NCBI RefSeq assembly: GCF_019565455.1
Contig: NZ_CP067377.1
Span: 1,488,001-1,552,000 of the forward strand
DNA from: Flavobacterium oreochromis
GTDB taxonomy: Bacteria; Bacteroidota; Bacteroidia; Flavobacteriales; Flavobacteriaceae
DNA: 64,000 bases
Reading direction: 5' to 3'
Part shown: positions 21,348 through 32,461 of the stretch, piece after piece
Position numbering within the stretch: the stretch's first letter is position 1
How the letters are laid out: each line of letters begins with the position of its first letter
Translations under genes and position numbers: made by a program
Notes under the pieces: generated by a model
Told to the model about the DNA's origin: nothing
The model's input: the letters and a program-made list of their open reading frames with translations, nothing else
Databases searched by the model: none

Positions 21348-24228
21348 ATGTCTTTTTCGTTAGCACTCGATTTATCATGGAATCAGCTAGAAGATCGTTG
21401 GGTTCCATTTTTATATTTGATTAATACAAGTCAACTTCCTTTGTATGTATTTAAAAATGCCAATGAAGAAACTTTAAAAAGTATTTCAAAAGAATTAACG
21501 CCAGAAGAAAAGAAATTATGGCTTTTAGTGTTGGATTTAAAAACAGAAAATATACTTAAAAAACTTACCAAGAATAAAAAGATTACTTCATTAAGTTTGC
21601 TAAAAGAAGATCGAACACTTAAAACAATCTTACAAGAATACCTAAATAGGAAACTAGGAGCTATTTTAGATAGTATAAAAAAAATAGAAATACCACTTAG
21701 CGTAAATTTAAATTCAAAAAAGAATTTTATTTACATCAGGTTTATCTAACTGATAAAATAATGCCTGCTCAATTGCATTTTTCTAAAAATGAAGAAGGGG
21801 TTGTTTATACTCTCACATTACTTGATAATGGAAAAAAATACATCCGCAACAACATAATATAAACATATTAAATCAGTTTCCTTGCTGGATAGTTTTTAAT
21901 AAAGAGCTAACGTTAATTCCAGATATAGATGGGCTAAAGTTAAAACCTTTTTAAAAAATCAATCAGTACACATTCCCAAACGAATGGAAATAGAGTATTT
22001 TAAAAAATTTATTAATGATATTGTAAAAAAAGTAAGTGTAGAAACGGAAGGTTTTACGATTCATACTTTTGATCAAATAGCCTCTTATAATGTAAAAGCG
22101 AGCCATGATTTTTTAAGTAAACAATTTTTTGTGCAAATACTTTTTGATTACAATGGATATGTTTTTTCATCTAATACTGATAAAAAACAACATTCCTTTA
22201 TAGCGTTTGAAACAGATGATACTGTAAAAGTAATTCAGTTTAAAAGAAACCTTTCAGAAGAATCAGTAATTGAAAAAAAACTAGTTGATTTTGGATTTGA
22301 AAAAAATAGAGAAGGTAATTTTTATTTACCTAATTCATCTGACGAATTAGCCAGTGTAGAATTTATTTTGCACCATTTAGAAGCTATGCAAACAGCTGGT
22401 TTTGTATTAGACGATTTTTTTGTAGATCATAAAAAAGTTCAACTTCAAAAAAGTGTACTTTCTTTACAAAGTACAGAGCAAGCAGATTGGTTTGATTTAA
22501 AAATTACAATTTCTTGTGGGAATCACGCTTTCCCATTTTCAGATATTATATCTAATATAAAAAGTGGTAATCAATGGTTTTTATTATCAGATAATACTTA
22601 TTTTATTATTCCAGCTGAATGGATGAAGCGCTATAGTAATTTAGTTCAATTTGGGACAAAGCAAGCAGATGGAAGCATTGCTTTACCTAAAAGTCATTTT
22701 CAGAATTTAAACCTAGACCATGTTGTTTTAGAAACAGAAAAAAATATAAAAAAAACACTACAATATACCTCCTCATCTTTATTAAAAGCTACTTTACGTC
22801 CCTATCAGATACAAGGGGTACAATGGTTACTTAATCATTATGCTAATGGAGTAGGGGCTTGTTTAGCAGATGATATGGGATTAGGAAAAACCTTGCAGAC
22901 TTTAGCTTTACTTATTGCAGTTCAAGAAAATGAACAATTTCAAGAGTCTTCTCAAACCTCTGAATTAGATTTGTTTAGTAATTCTAAACTAGAAGCGTCA
23001 GAATCACTAAAAGCATTAGTTGTTGTACCCTCTTCATTAGTGTTTAACTGGTATAATGAAGCTAAAAAATTTGCTCCTCATTTTAAATGTATAAAATATA
23101 TAGGAACAGAGAGGAAATTGTTGACAAAAAAAATAAGCCGTTATGATCTTATTTTTACTAGTTTTTCTGTTTTAAGTAGAGATAGCGCACTGTTAGAGAA
23201 AATACCTTTTCATTATTTGATAGTAGATGAAAGTCAGCAAATTAAAAATCGGAATTCTAAAATATTCAAAGTCTTAACCAGTCTACAAGCAGAACATAAA
23301 GTTTCGTTAAGTGGTACGCCTATTGAAAATTCATTAGCTGATTTATGGTCACAAATGCAATTTATTAATCCCTCTATATTAGGAGAATTTCCTTTTTTTG
23401 ATCAATATTTTAAAAAACCAATTGAAAAATATAAAGACGAGAGTAAAATAAATGAATTAAAAAACATTATCAATCCATATATTTTAAGAAGAACCAAGAC
23501 AGAAGTACTAAAAAGACTTGCCTGATTTAATTGAACAAGTAGTTTATTGTCAAATGGATGAAGAGCAAGAAAAGCAGTATGAAGAAGAAAAATCAAAAGC
23601 TCGTAATTATCTTCTTAAGCTAGAAGATACCCCTTCTATATTACACGTATTAAATGTATTAATGAAATTGCGTCAATGGAGTAATCATCCTAAGTTAGTC
23701 GATCCCAGTTTACAAATGACTTCGGGAAAATTTTATGATGTAACAGGGTATTTAGATACCTTAACTAAAGCGAAAAGTAAAACCTTAATTTTTAGCTCAT
23801 TTGTTAGTCATTTAAGTATTTATGAAGATTGGTGTACTCAAAATAATATTCGTTTTTGTTCATTAACAGGTAGTACATCTACGGAAGAAAGAGAAAATAG
23901 TGTAAAACAGTTTCAAACAGATCAAGATACCTTATTCTTTTTTATTTCTTTAAAAGCAGGAGGAGTAGGGCTTAATTTAACTAAAGCATCCTATATTATT
24001 TTACTTGATCCTTGGTGGAATCCTTTTGCAGAAAAACAAGCCATTGCCAGAGCTCATAGGATTGGACAAGAGAATAAAGTAAACGTAGTTCGTTTTATTA
24101 CGCAAAATACAATTGAAGAAAAAATTTTACAGTTACAACAAAATAAAAAAGAATTATCTGATAGTATTATTGATGAAAGTACCATCCCTGAATCAGTAGC
24201 TCAAAATTTAGCATATTTATTGCAATAA
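21348..24228 (+). CDS. SNF2-family DEAD/DEAH helicase, several frameshifts
   Basis: The joined protein of about 960 residues is a Swi2/Snf2-type ATP-dependent DNA translocase. The N-terminal regulatory part (SLALDLSWNQLEDRWVPFLY) leads into a helicase core. That core has Walker A DDMGLGKTLQTLALL, the DESQ Walker B box, motif III SLSGTPIENSLADLWSQMQF, motif V GGVGLNLTKASYIILLDPWWNP and motif VI ARAHRIGQ. Frame changes occur near 21740, near 21830-21840 and near 23515, each in or beside an A or T run. Reading continues in family sequence across all of them, so the gene is likely intact in the cell. Confidence 0.88.
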
Positions 24229-24308
24229 ATACAGTAAAAATAGGTTTAAAATAGTAATTTAGTTTATAATATATCAATTAAAAATAGTTTAAACAAAACT
24301 AGTAAGTC

Positions 24309-25556
24309 ATGAAATCAACTTATATCGTTATACTATTTCTTTTTAGTCATTTTACTTGGTCTCAATTAAATGAAAATATTCCACCTTTTAATATTAAAAC
24401 AATAGCATTTAAACAAGCCAATAATGTAGTATTTCCTTTTTTTAAATTAGGCGAAACTTTTGAGTTTAGTTTTGATGATTTATATGGTAATGAAGAGGAT
24501 TATTATTTTACAATAACTCACTGTAATTATGATTGGACTGTGTCCGATTTAACTAGGAATGAGTATTTAAACGGTAATGATAATCAACGAATACAAGATT
24601 ATCAAAACTCTTTTAATACCTTACAAGGATACTCCCATTACAGATTAAATTTTCCCAATAATTTTTGTCAAATAATTAAAACAGGAAATTATGTGCTTTC
24701 TATTTTTAATAAAAATAAAGAACTGATTTTCTTAAAAAAATTTATGATTTATGAAGATCAAATTGAAGTTCCTGTTCAAATCAAGCGTTCTAGAAATTTA
24801 AGTGATATTAATGAAAAACAAAATGTAGAGTTAGCTGTAAAATCTAAAAATATATTGTTTCAAAATCCATTGCAAAATGTAAAAATTGCAATTTTTCAAA
24901 ATGGACGATGGGATACTGCTAAATATAATATTAAACCACAATATACAATTGGTAATGATTTAATTTATCGTTATAATACAGAAACACAATTCTGGGCAGG
25001 CAATGAATATTATTACTATGATAATAAAGATATAAAAATACCTACTAATAGTATTGCAAGAGTAGATTCTAGTTCAGGATTATACAATACTTTATTATAT
25101 CCTAATGAGGCTAGGAAGAATAAGGGATATACTTTTTTTCCAGATGTAGATGGAATATTTCAAAATAGAAACGTTTTTGCGCGAGATAATAATGATGTCG
25201 AAACGGATTATAGCTGGGTTTATTTCTCCTTATTTGCTCCTAATTACCCAAAAGAATCAGCTATTTACGTAACAGGTTTGTTTAACAATTATTTACGGAC
25301 AGATGAAAATAAAATGGATTACAATGCAAATAAAGGTATGTATGAAAAAGCAATTATGATCAAACAAGGATTTATTAACTATAATTATACCTTAGTCAAT
25401 TCAAAAAATCAAATAGATTATCAAAATGCCATTGATGGAAATTACTATCAAACTGAAAATAAATACCAAGTTTTTGTGTACTACAGAGCTAATGGAGAGC
25501 GTTTTGATCGTATAATAGGTATGGGAGAAGCAAGTTCATTAAATATTACTAATTAA
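24309..25556 (+). CDS. Type IX secretion system plug protein (DUF5103)
   Basis: This is a 415-residue exported protein with a Sec signal (MKSTYIVILFLFSHFTWSQ). The body matches the DUF5103 family, now known as the plug protein of the Bacteroidota type IX secretion translocon: ENIPPFNIKTIAFKQAN at the start, YYFTITHCNYDWTVSDLTRNEYLNG in the first domain, FFPDVDGIFQNRN and WVYFSLFAPNYP in the second. It is expected to close the periplasmic side of the SprA channel. It lies between the helicase and apaG with no shared operon evident. Confidence 0.88.
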   Translation: MKSTYIVILFLFSHFTWSQLNENIPPFNIKTIAFKQANNVVFPFFKLGETFEFSFDDLYGNEEDYYFTITHCNYDWTVSDLTRNEYLNGNDNQRIQDYQNSFNTLQGYSHYRLNFPNNFCQIIKTGNYVLSIFNKNKELIFLKKFMIYEDQIEVPVQIKRSRNLSDINEKQNVELAVKSKNILFQNPLQNVKIAIFQNGRWDTAKYNIKPQYTIGNDLIYRYNTETQFWAGNEYYYYDNKDIKIPTNSIARVDSSSGLYNTLLYPNEARKNKGYTFFPDVDGIFQNRNVFARDNNDVETDYSWVYFSLFAPNYPKESAIYVTGLFNNYLRTDENKMDYNANKGMYEKAIMIKQGFINYNYTLVNSKNQIDYQNAIDGNYYQTENKYQVFVYYRANGERFDRIIGMGEASSLNITN

Positions 25557-25625
25557 ATTTAACAAATATTAAGGCAAAAGATATTTTTATTTTTTGTTAA
25601 ATTTGTACTTACAACAGAAGGTAAA

Positions 25626-26012
25626 ATGGTTACTCAAGTTACAAAAGGAATCAAAATTTCAGTGCAGACAATTTTTGAAGGAACTTACTTTAAAAATCAG
25701 TCTGTGCATTTTGCATTTTCATATCATATTACCATTGAAAATCATAGTAAAGATCAGGTGCAGCTTTTATCGCGTCATTGGGATATATATGATGCGCTCA
25801 ATTATCAAGAAACAGTTGAGGGAGAGGGAGTTGTTGGAGAAAAGCCCATTTTAAAATCAGGGGAGGTATATACCTATAGTTCAGGGTGTTTACTTTCTTC
25901 TCCTCATGGTAGTATGACAGGATATTTTACAATGATTAATTTTGCTACTACTAAAAAATTTGATGTTGCAATACCTATTTTCTATTTAAATGCCCCTTTT
26001 GCACTTAGTTAG
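25626..26012 (+). CDS. apaG: ApaG-domain protein
   Basis: This is a 128-residue single-domain protein. The ApaG fibronectin-like fold is recognised from VTKGIKISVQTIFEG, the central FSYHITIENHSKDQVQLLSRHWDIYDAL and the GxGVVGEKPILKSGEVYTYSSG region followed by GSMTGYF. ApaG proteins have been linked to Co/Mg homeostasis and bind phosphorylated ligands. The true role here is unknown. The ATG at 25626 is preferred over an upstream frame that runs out of phase. Confidence 0.93.
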   Translation: MVTQVTKGIKISVQTIFEGTYFKNQSVHFAFSYHITIENHSKDQVQLLSRHWDIYDALNYQETVEGEGVVGEKPILKSGEVYTYSSGCLLSSPHGSMTGYFTMINFATTKKFDVAIPIFYLNAPFALS

Positions 26013-26134
26013 GTATTTGCTATTTATTTTATGAAAATCAAAAACTTTCTTAGACAATCCCTTTTTTAGAAAGGCATTTTGTACTTTTGTTAGAGTTAAA
26101 TAAAATGAACGTATAATTTAAATATAACAATACA

Positions 26135-27759
26135 ATGCTTAAAGGATTTTTTAACGTACCAAAAGCGGTTAATGAACCAGTAAAATCGTACGCTCCAAAT
26201 TCTCCAGAAAGAGCAGCTGTGTTAGCTGCTTATCAAGAAATGTGGAATTCAAAAGTAGATGTTCCTCTATATATCGGTAGCGAAGAAATTCGTACAGGTA
26301 ACACACGTACTATGTCTGCGCCACACGATCATCAACATGTGGTAGGAACCTACCATTTAGCTGAAAAGGTGCATGTAGAACAAGCTATTGCAAATGCTTT
26401 AGAAAGCCGCACAAAATGGGCTAACATGGCATGGGAACAAAGAGCCGCTATCTTTTTAAAAGCAGCAGAATTAATTGCAGGTCCTTACCGTGCTAAAATT
26501 AATGCTGCTACTATGATTGCACAATCTAAAACAATTCATCAAGCTGAAATTGACGCGGCATGTGAATTAATAGATTTCCTACGTTATAACGTAGAGTTTA
26601 TGACGCAAATTTATCAAGATCAACCGGCATCTGATTCTTCTGTATGGAATAGAGTAGAGTACCGTCCGCTAGAAGGTTTTGTATATGCCATTACACCATT
26701 TAACTTTACAGCTATTGCTGCTAACTTACCTGCAAGTGCTGCTTTAATGGGGAATGTGGTGGTTTGGAAACCATCTGATAGTCAGGTTTTTTCAGCTAAA
26801 GTAATTATTGATGTTTTCAAAGAAGCAGGCGTTCCTGATGGAGTAATTAATGTGGTCTTTGGTGATCCTGTAATGGTAACGGATACCGTGTTAGCTTCAC
26901 CTGATTTTGCAGGTATTCATTACACAGGTTCTACTTTTATTTTTAAAGAGTTGTGGAAAAAAATAGGTGAAAATATCCATACATACAAAACATATCCAAG
27001 AATTGTAGGAGAAACAGGGGGAAAGATTTCGTTTTAGTACACCCAACGGCTAATGTAAAACAAGTAGTTGCTAACACATTACGTGGTGCCTTTGAGTTCC
27101 AAGGACAAAAATGTTCAGCGGCTTCAAGAGCTTATTTTCCAGCTTCTTTATGGCCTGCTATAAAAGAGGAAATGGCTAAAGAATTAGCTACTTTTAAACA
27201 AGGTTCTCCAGAAGACTTCTCAAACTTTGTGACAGCAGTAATTCACGAAGGTTCTTTTGATAAACTAGCTAGGTATATTGATCAAGCTAAAGCAGATACT
27301 GACGCAGAAATTATTTTTGGTGGTGGTTATGACAAGTCAAAAGGTTACTTTGTAGAACCAACGGTTATCTTGACAACGAACCCTAAGTATGCTACAATGG
27401 AAACAGAATTATTCGGTCCTGTATTAACGGTTTATGTATATGAAGATAAAGATTGGGCAACTACATTAAAGTTAGTAGATGCTACTTCAGAATATGCTTT
27501 AACAGGAGCCGTATTTAGTGGATGCCGTTATGCAATAGAAGAGGCAACAGTTGCTTTACAAAATTGTGCAGGGAACTTCTATATTAACGATAAGCCTACA
27601 GGTGCAGTGGTAGGGATGCAACCATTTGGTGGAGCTAGAGCTTCAGGAACTAACGATAAAGCAGGTTCTGCACAAAACTTATTACGTTGGGTTTCACCAA
27701 GAACGATTAAAGAAACGTTTGTAACTCCAGTAGATTATAGATATCCTTTCTTAGGGTAA
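26135..27759 (+). CDS. pruA: L-glutamate gamma-semialdehyde dehydrogenase, one frameshift
   Basis: Oxidises glutamate-5-semialdehyde (from proline) to glutamate with NAD. It contains the family start MLKGFFNVPKAVNEPVKSY, the cofactor region YAITPFNFTAIAANLPA, the GETGGKDF-type strand interrupted by the frameshift, the catalytic cysteine in FQGQKCSAASRAYFP, and a C-terminal GARASGTNDKAGS. The frame changes near 27020-27030 in a GGGGGAAAG stretch. The joined length of about 541 residues is normal. A TACTTTTG promoter box lies at 26082-26089. Confidence 0.92.
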
Positions 27760-27770
27760 TACAATAAAAA

Positions 27771-27903
27771 GAGGGTGTCCTAAAAGTAAAAAGTAACGTA
27801 TCGTTTCTCTCTCTAACGTAAAGAGGAGTCTCATAATCCGTATTATGCGGTTGTTGCCTCAGTTAAAAAATGATAAACATACTGACTTTTAGGACAGTCT
27901 CTC
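27771..27903. repeat. Long inverted-repeat intergenic element, copy 2
   Basis: The arms GAGGGTGTCCTAAAAGT and ACTTTTAGGACAGTCTCTC flank about 100 bp with the same internal TCTCTCTCTAACG-AAAGAGGAG motif as copy 1. It sits exactly between the convergent pruA and rsmG genes and may terminate both. Confidence 0.75.
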
Positions 27904-27905
27904 CT

Positions 27906-28526
27906 TTATAAAGGTAAGTACACTACTTTTTTTGTTTCAAAAAAATCTTCGGTAAAAAAATCCGCTATATTGTATAGAATGGCTTCAGGGTAATCTTTTA
28001 ATTCTTCGCTTAAATCACCTCCTTTTAAATAAAGAATGCCATTATTTCTTTCAGGATGTTTATGACTTTTCATTGTTTTCCCTTTTACCCATTCTACAAA
28101 ATCAGGCATGTTAGTTACCGCACGACTTACGATGAAATCAAATTTTTCATTTACAGTATGTGCACGTTTTTGTTCGGCTTTTAAATTCGTAAGACCTATT
28201 CCTTCTGCTACAGCATTTACTACTTTTATTTTTTTAGCAATAACATCTATTAGATAAAATTGTGTTTCAGGAAATAAAATGGCTAAAGGGATTCCAGGAA
28301 AACCACCTCCTGTTCCAACATCCATTACCGTACTTCCTGGTTTGAATTCCTGTATTTTAGCTATAGCCATAGAATGCAAAATATGTTTTTCATACAGTTC
28401 ATCAATATCTTTCCTTGATATAACATTAATTTTAGCATTCCAGTCCTTGTATAATGCTTCTAATTCCTTGAATTGTTTGATTTGTAACTCAGATAAGTTA
28501 GGGAAATACCTAAGGATTTGCTCCAT
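27906..28526 (-). CDS. rsmG: 16S rRNA (guanine527-N7)-methyltransferase
   Basis: This is a 206-residue protein with the GidB/RsmG fold. It has N-terminal helices (LQIKQFKELEALYKDWNAKINVISR), the SAM loop VMDVGTGGGFPGIPLAIL, the motif FYLIDVIAKKIKVV, and the SRAVTNMPDFVEWV segment. It methylates G527 in the 530 loop of 16S rRNA. The start ATG at 28526 gives the usual family length. The gene is convergent with pruA. Confidence 0.95.
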   Translation of the reverse strand: MEQILRYFPNLSELQIKQFKELEALYKDWNAKINVISRKDIDELYEKHILHSMAIAKIQEFKPGSTVMDVGTGGGFPGIPLAILFPETQFYLIDVIAKKIKVVNAVAEGIGLTNLKAEQKRAHTVNEKFDFIVSRAVTNMPDFVEWVKGKTMKSHKHPERNNGILYLKGGDLSEELKDYPEAILYNIADFFTEDFFETKKVVYLPL

Positions 28527-28634
28527 CTTTATTTTTTTTTGACAAAATTAAACAATTTAATCTTTAAAAATTATCCCTTTTCGTTACCAATTCAATTTAT
28601 TAATAATTAAATTTGAGCACATTTATTAATAATT

Positions 28635-29729
28635 ATGCAAACAAAAGAGCCAATTTTCTCTAGAACGGATTCGATGAAGTTCTTTAGAACCTTAAACACA
28701 AGAGTGAATAACTATTTTAAGGAAAATAATATACAAAAAACGGGAAACTGGAAACTATATCTAAAAACGATTGTAATGTTTTCTATTTTCCTTACACCTT
28801 ACTTCTTCCTAATCGGTATGGAAATGCCGTTTTGGGCATACCTATTGTTAAACGTTGTTATTGGAATAGGAATGGCTGGTGTAGGGATGAATGTAATGCA
28901 CGATGGTAACCATGGATCATATTCTTCAAAACAGTGGTTAAATAAAATTATGGGAGGAAGTATTTATATACTAGCTGGAAACGTATACAATTGGCAAGTA
29001 CAACACAATGTATTACATCATACTTATACTAATATCCCAGGGCATGATGAAGATTTAGAAGCAGGACGTATTTTGCGTTTTAGTAAACAAGCAAAATGGC
29101 ATCGTTTTCATAAATTTCAACATTATTATTCTATTTTTTTATACGGTTTATTAACCTTTAACTGGGCTATTACAACTGATTTTCTTCAAATGAAACGTTA
29201 TTTAAAACGTAAATTATCGTATGGAGAATTTATTAATCCTGCTATTCGTTGGACTACCTTAATCATAACAAAAATTATTTATTTTTCTATTTGGTTAGTG
29301 GTTCCAATCGTTTTAGGAATTACTTGGTGGAAAGTCGTTTTAGGTTTTGTTGTAATGCACTATACAGCAGGATTAATCTTAAGTGTAATTTTTCAATTAG
29401 CACACGTGATAGAAGATACTGAAACCCCTGTGCCTAATGTAGAAGGAGAAATGGAAAATACTTGGGCTATTCATCAGTTGTTTACTACCGTAAATTTTGC
29501 TCCTAAAAATTGGTTAATCAATTGGTATACTGGAGGATTAAATCATCAAATAGAACATCATATTTTTCCTAATATTAGTCATATTCATTACGGTAAAATA
29601 GCTGAAATCGTAAAACAAACAGCTAAAGAATGCAACCTGCCTTATCATGAATATAAAACTACTAGAGCAGCTATAGTTTCTCATTTTAGACATTTAAGAG
29701 AGTTAGGACAAAAACCACAATTAGCATAA
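28635..29729 (+). CDS. Fatty acid (acyl-CoA/acyl-lipid) desaturase
   Basis: This is a 364-residue membrane di-iron desaturase. The three histidine boxes are present: HDGNHGSYS, HNVLHHTYTN and, near the C-terminus, HQIEHHIFPN. Hydrophobic pairs (IVMFSIFLTPYFFLIGM and neighbours, and the region 210-260) anchor it in the inner membrane. It introduces a double bond into fatty acyl chains. The exact position is not predictable from sequence. It reads in the same direction as the aminotransferase gene 21 bp downstream. Confidence 0.9.
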   Translation: MQTKEPIFSRTDSMKFFRTLNTRVNNYFKENNIQKTGNWKLYLKTIVMFSIFLTPYFFLIGMEMPFWAYLLLNVVIGIGMAGVGMNVMHDGNHGSYSSKQWLNKIMGGSIYILAGNVYNWQVQHNVLHHTYTNIPGHDEDLEAGRILRFSKQAKWHRFHKFQHYYSIFLYGLLTFNWAITTDFLQMKRYLKRKLSYGEFINPAIRWTTLIITKIIYFSIWLVVPIVLGITWWKVVLGFVVMHYTAGLILSVIFQLAHVIEDTETPVPNVEGEMENTWAIHQLFTTVNFAPKNWLINWYTGGLNHQIEHHIFPNISHIHYGKIAEIVKQTAKECNLPYHEYKTTRAAIVSHFRHLRELGQKPQLA

Positions 29730-29750
29730 AACAACACATATATAGTTACC

Positions 29751-30938
29751 ATGAACCATATCTTATCAGATAGAATTAATAGCCTAGCCGTTTCACAAAC
29801 GTTGGCTATGGCAGCTTTAGCAAGAGAATTAAAAGCACAAGGGAAAGACATCATCAGTTTAAGTTTAGGAGAGCCTGATTTTAATACGCCTGACTTTATA
29901 AAAGAAGCCGCTAAACAAGCTATTGATGATAATTATTCAGCTTATCCGCCAGTAGAAGGATATTTAGATTTAAAAGAAGCAATCTGCGCTAAGTTTAAAA
30001 GAGATAATAATTTAAATTATACTCCAGCTCAAATTGTAGTTTCTACAGGAGCTAAACAATCCTTATATAATATTGCACAAGTCATGTTAAATGATGGTGA
30101 TGAGGTAATTTTGCCAGCACCTTACTGGGTTTCTTATTTTGAAATCATAAAACTATCTGGAGGAGTACCAGTAGAAGTGCCTACATCTGTAGAGTCTAAT
30201 TTTAAAATTACTCCAGATCAATTAGAAGCTGCTATTACACCTAAGACTAAAATGATGTGGTTTAGTTCTCCTTGTAATCCTTCGGGCTCTGTTTATAGTC
30301 AAGAAGAATTAGTCGCTCTAGCAGAAGTGTTAAAAAAACACCCAAATATTTATGTGGTTTCAGACGAAATCTATGAGCATATTAATTATACTGGCGACTA
30401 TTGTAGCATCGGTTCAATTGCAGGTATGGAAAATAATGTAATTACGGTAAATGGTGTGGCAAAAGCATTTGCTATGACAGGATGGCGAATAGGTTATATA
30501 GGAGCACCAGAATTTATTGCAAAAGCATGTACAAAAATGCAAGGTCAGGTAACCAGTGGGGCTAATACTATTGCACAACGCGCTACTAAAGCAGCTGTAG
30601 AAGCTAATCCATCAGCTATTAAATATATGGTAGATTCATTTAAGAACCGCAGAGGTATTGTATATCAATTATTATCTGAAATTCCAGGTTTTAAATTAAC
30701 CATGCCAGAAGGAGCTTTTTATTTCTTTCCAGATGTTTCTGCTTATTTTGGAAAAACTTTAAGAGGAAAAGAAATTAAAGACGCTAATGATTTTGCCATG
30801 TATCTTTTAGCCGAAGCAAATGTGGCAACAGTTACAGGTGACGCTTTTGGTAACCCAAATTGTATTCGATTATCTTATGCAACCAGCGAAGAACTATTAA
30901 GAGAAGCAATGAAACGTATTAAAGAAGCTTTAGTTTAA
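29751..30938 (+). CDS. PLP-dependent aminotransferase, aspartate aminotransferase type
   Basis: This is a 395-residue class I aminotransferase of the AAT-I beta group. Visible features are SLGEPDFNTPDFIKEAA near the N-terminus, VVSTGAKQSLYN, the PYWVSYFE segment, SPCNPSGSVYS, VVSDEIYEHINY with the PLP-pairing aspartate, and the Schiff-base lysine in GVAKAFAMTGWRIGYIG. The C-terminal YFFPDVSAYFGKT and the substrate-carboxylate arginine in CIRLSYA are present. It probably converts aspartate and 2-oxoglutarate. Related prephenate aminotransferases cannot be excluded. Confidence 0.9.
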   Translation: MNHILSDRINSLAVSQTLAMAALARELKAQGKDIISLSLGEPDFNTPDFIKEAAKQAIDDNYSAYPPVEGYLDLKEAICAKFKRDNNLNYTPAQIVVSTGAKQSLYNIAQVMLNDGDEVILPAPYWVSYFEIIKLSGGVPVEVPTSVESNFKITPDQLEAAITPKTKMMWFSSPCNPSGSVYSQEELVALAEVLKKHPNIYVVSDEIYEHINYTGDYCSIGSIAGMENNVITVNGVAKAFAMTGWRIGYIGAPEFIAKACTKMQGQVTSGANTIAQRATKAAVEANPSAIKYMVDSFKNRRGIVYQLLSEIPGFKLTMPEGAFYFFPDVSAYFGKTLRGKEIKDANDFAMYLLAEANVATVTGDAFGNPNCIRLSYATSEELLREAMKRIKEALV

Positions 30939-31410
30939 AAAAACTTACTAAAATTCTATAAACGAGGCTGTCCAAAAAGTCCGCAATCTTGTCATTTGAC
31001 TTCGTCCAGTCGCTTTGCTCTAGTCGACCAAAGGGAGACCTGAGAGCTCTGCTTGAACAGGCAAAGCAAATTGCATAGCACTGATTATGAGATTCCTCCT
31101 TACGTAGGAGTGACAAACTGTGTGTTGATTTTTTACTTTTAGGACAGCCTCTATATTTTGCCATAAAGAAGAAAGAGCAAAAAGATAAAAATGTACAGAA
31201 GTTTTTTCCTATATCTAGAACAAAAAATAGAGTACTCTTTTAGATTTAAAGTCATTTTATCTATGATAAATCTGATATAGACCACTGCTTAATTATTCTA
31301 ATCAAGATCTTTACAAACTTTAGGAGTTGTAATGATGCGATATCAATCCTAATATAAATAGTAGAATGAACTAAGAAAATAGTTGTGGAAAGATACATGA
31401 ATCATCATTT
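30939..31410. other. Intergenic region at the left edge of the RNA-repair island
   Basis: This interval holds an inverted-repeat element (30962-31153) and then about 250 bp with no gene. The WYL regulator gene ends at 31411 on the other strand, so the region lies between convergent genes. Confidence 0.6.
30962..31153. repeat. Long inverted-repeat intergenic element, copy 3
   Basis: The arms GAGGCTGTCC and GGACAGCCTC surround about 170 bp. The internal sequence differs from copies 1 and 2 on the left side but keeps TTTTTACTTTTAGGACAG on the right. A TTCCTCCTTACGTAGGAGTGAC motif there resembles the TCGTTCCTTGGAGTGACAAA stretch near 57430. Confidence 0.7.
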
Positions 31411-32427
31411 TTAAATGCTTTGATAGTTTTTTAAAGCTTTTTCTAAAAGGTATTGCATTCTTTTGCGTAAATGTTCTGGTTTTAAAATTTCAATACCATT
31501 TCCAAAACCTAAAATGATGCGTTCAAATTCAAAGTTTTCTATTAAAAATAAGTGTATAATAGCACTTCCATCTTGATTTCTTTGTATCAAAGATTGCGAT
31601 TGATGCAATGGTTTAGTCATGACATAAGGGGCGTGTTCAGCGTTTACTTTCAATTCTATTTTTTGCGGTTGTAATCCGTTATTTACTGTAACTCCTACCG
31701 TATATTTATAATAAGCATCAGCATTAAACTCTTCGTCTAAATAAGGTGTTTGAAAATCATAATCAATTGAAATAATTCGATCTAATGCTAAATTGGTAAT
31801 AGGTTGGCTTTCTTTCTTTTTTCCAATAACAAACCAGCGATTGTTATATTCTTTGAGTATAAAAGGATGAAACAAAAAATTATTTTCATTTCTTGATTTA
31901 AATGATTTGTAACAGATTTTTAAAACTACTTTTTTAACAATGGCTTGATAAATTTCATCTAAAAAATGCAACCCTTTTAAATTTTCATTTTTATCTAAAT
32001 GAATGATGGGTTGTGTATGCGTTTTTTCGGCATAGATTTTATCTTCCAAACGTTGTAAAATATCCGAAACATCATTAAAAAGGGAGAAATCTTTAAATTG
32101 TTTTAACATCGAAACCGTTTCTGTTAATACATTAATATCGGTTTCAGTTAACGGAATATCGGTGATAGAAAAGTCTTCTTCAGTATAATGATAGTATTTT
32201 TTATCATAAACCTCAATGGGAGCATTATAGCCTAGTTTATCACTGCGCATCATTTGGATATCTAACTGTACCGTTCGTTTACTTACAGAGGTTTCTTTAC
32301 CTTCATATTCGTATAAAGCATTTGAGCATGCTTCTATTAAATCGTCTAAGGTCCATTGACGGTATTTGTTTTGTAAACATTTATCAATCGTTTTATAGCG
32401 GATAAGTGCGTTTTTATTTTGAGCCAT
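31411..32427 (-). CDS. WYL-domain transcriptional regulator
   Basis: This is a 338-residue protein. Residues 1-75 form a winged-helix DNA-binding unit (YKTIDKCLQNKYRQWTLDDLIEACSNAL, then SVSKRTVQLDIQMMRSDK). From about residue 145 comes a WYL domain (EIYQAIVKKVVLKICYKSF, then KEYNNRWFVIGKK), followed by the usual C-terminal extension (IHLFLIENFEFERIILGFGNGIEILKPEHLRKRM). WYL domains are ligand sensors, often tied to nucleic-acid stress and defence. It is in an operon with the HD hydrolase and divergent from the Ro60 gene. It is my best candidate to bind the ten 19-bp operators. That assignment is inference. Confidence 0.9.
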   Translation of the reverse strand: MAQNKNALIRYKTIDKCLQNKYRQWTLDDLIEACSNALYEYEGKETSVSKRTVQLDIQMMRSDKLGYNAPIEVYDKKYYHYTEEDFSITDIPLTETDINVLTETVSMLKQFKDFSLFNDVSDILQRLEDKIYAEKTHTQPIIHLDKNENLKGLHFLDEIYQAIVKKVVLKICYKSFKSRNENNFLFHPFILKEYNNRWFVIGKKKESQPITNLALDRIISIDYDFQTPYLDEEFNADAYYKYTVGVTVNNGLQPQKIELKVNAEHAPYVMTKPLHQSQSLIQRNQDGSAIIHLFLIENFEFERIILGFGNGIEILKPEHLRKRMQYLLEKALKNYQSI

Positions 32428-32461
32428 TTTATTTTAGTGTTCAGTTTTTAGTGTTCCGTAA

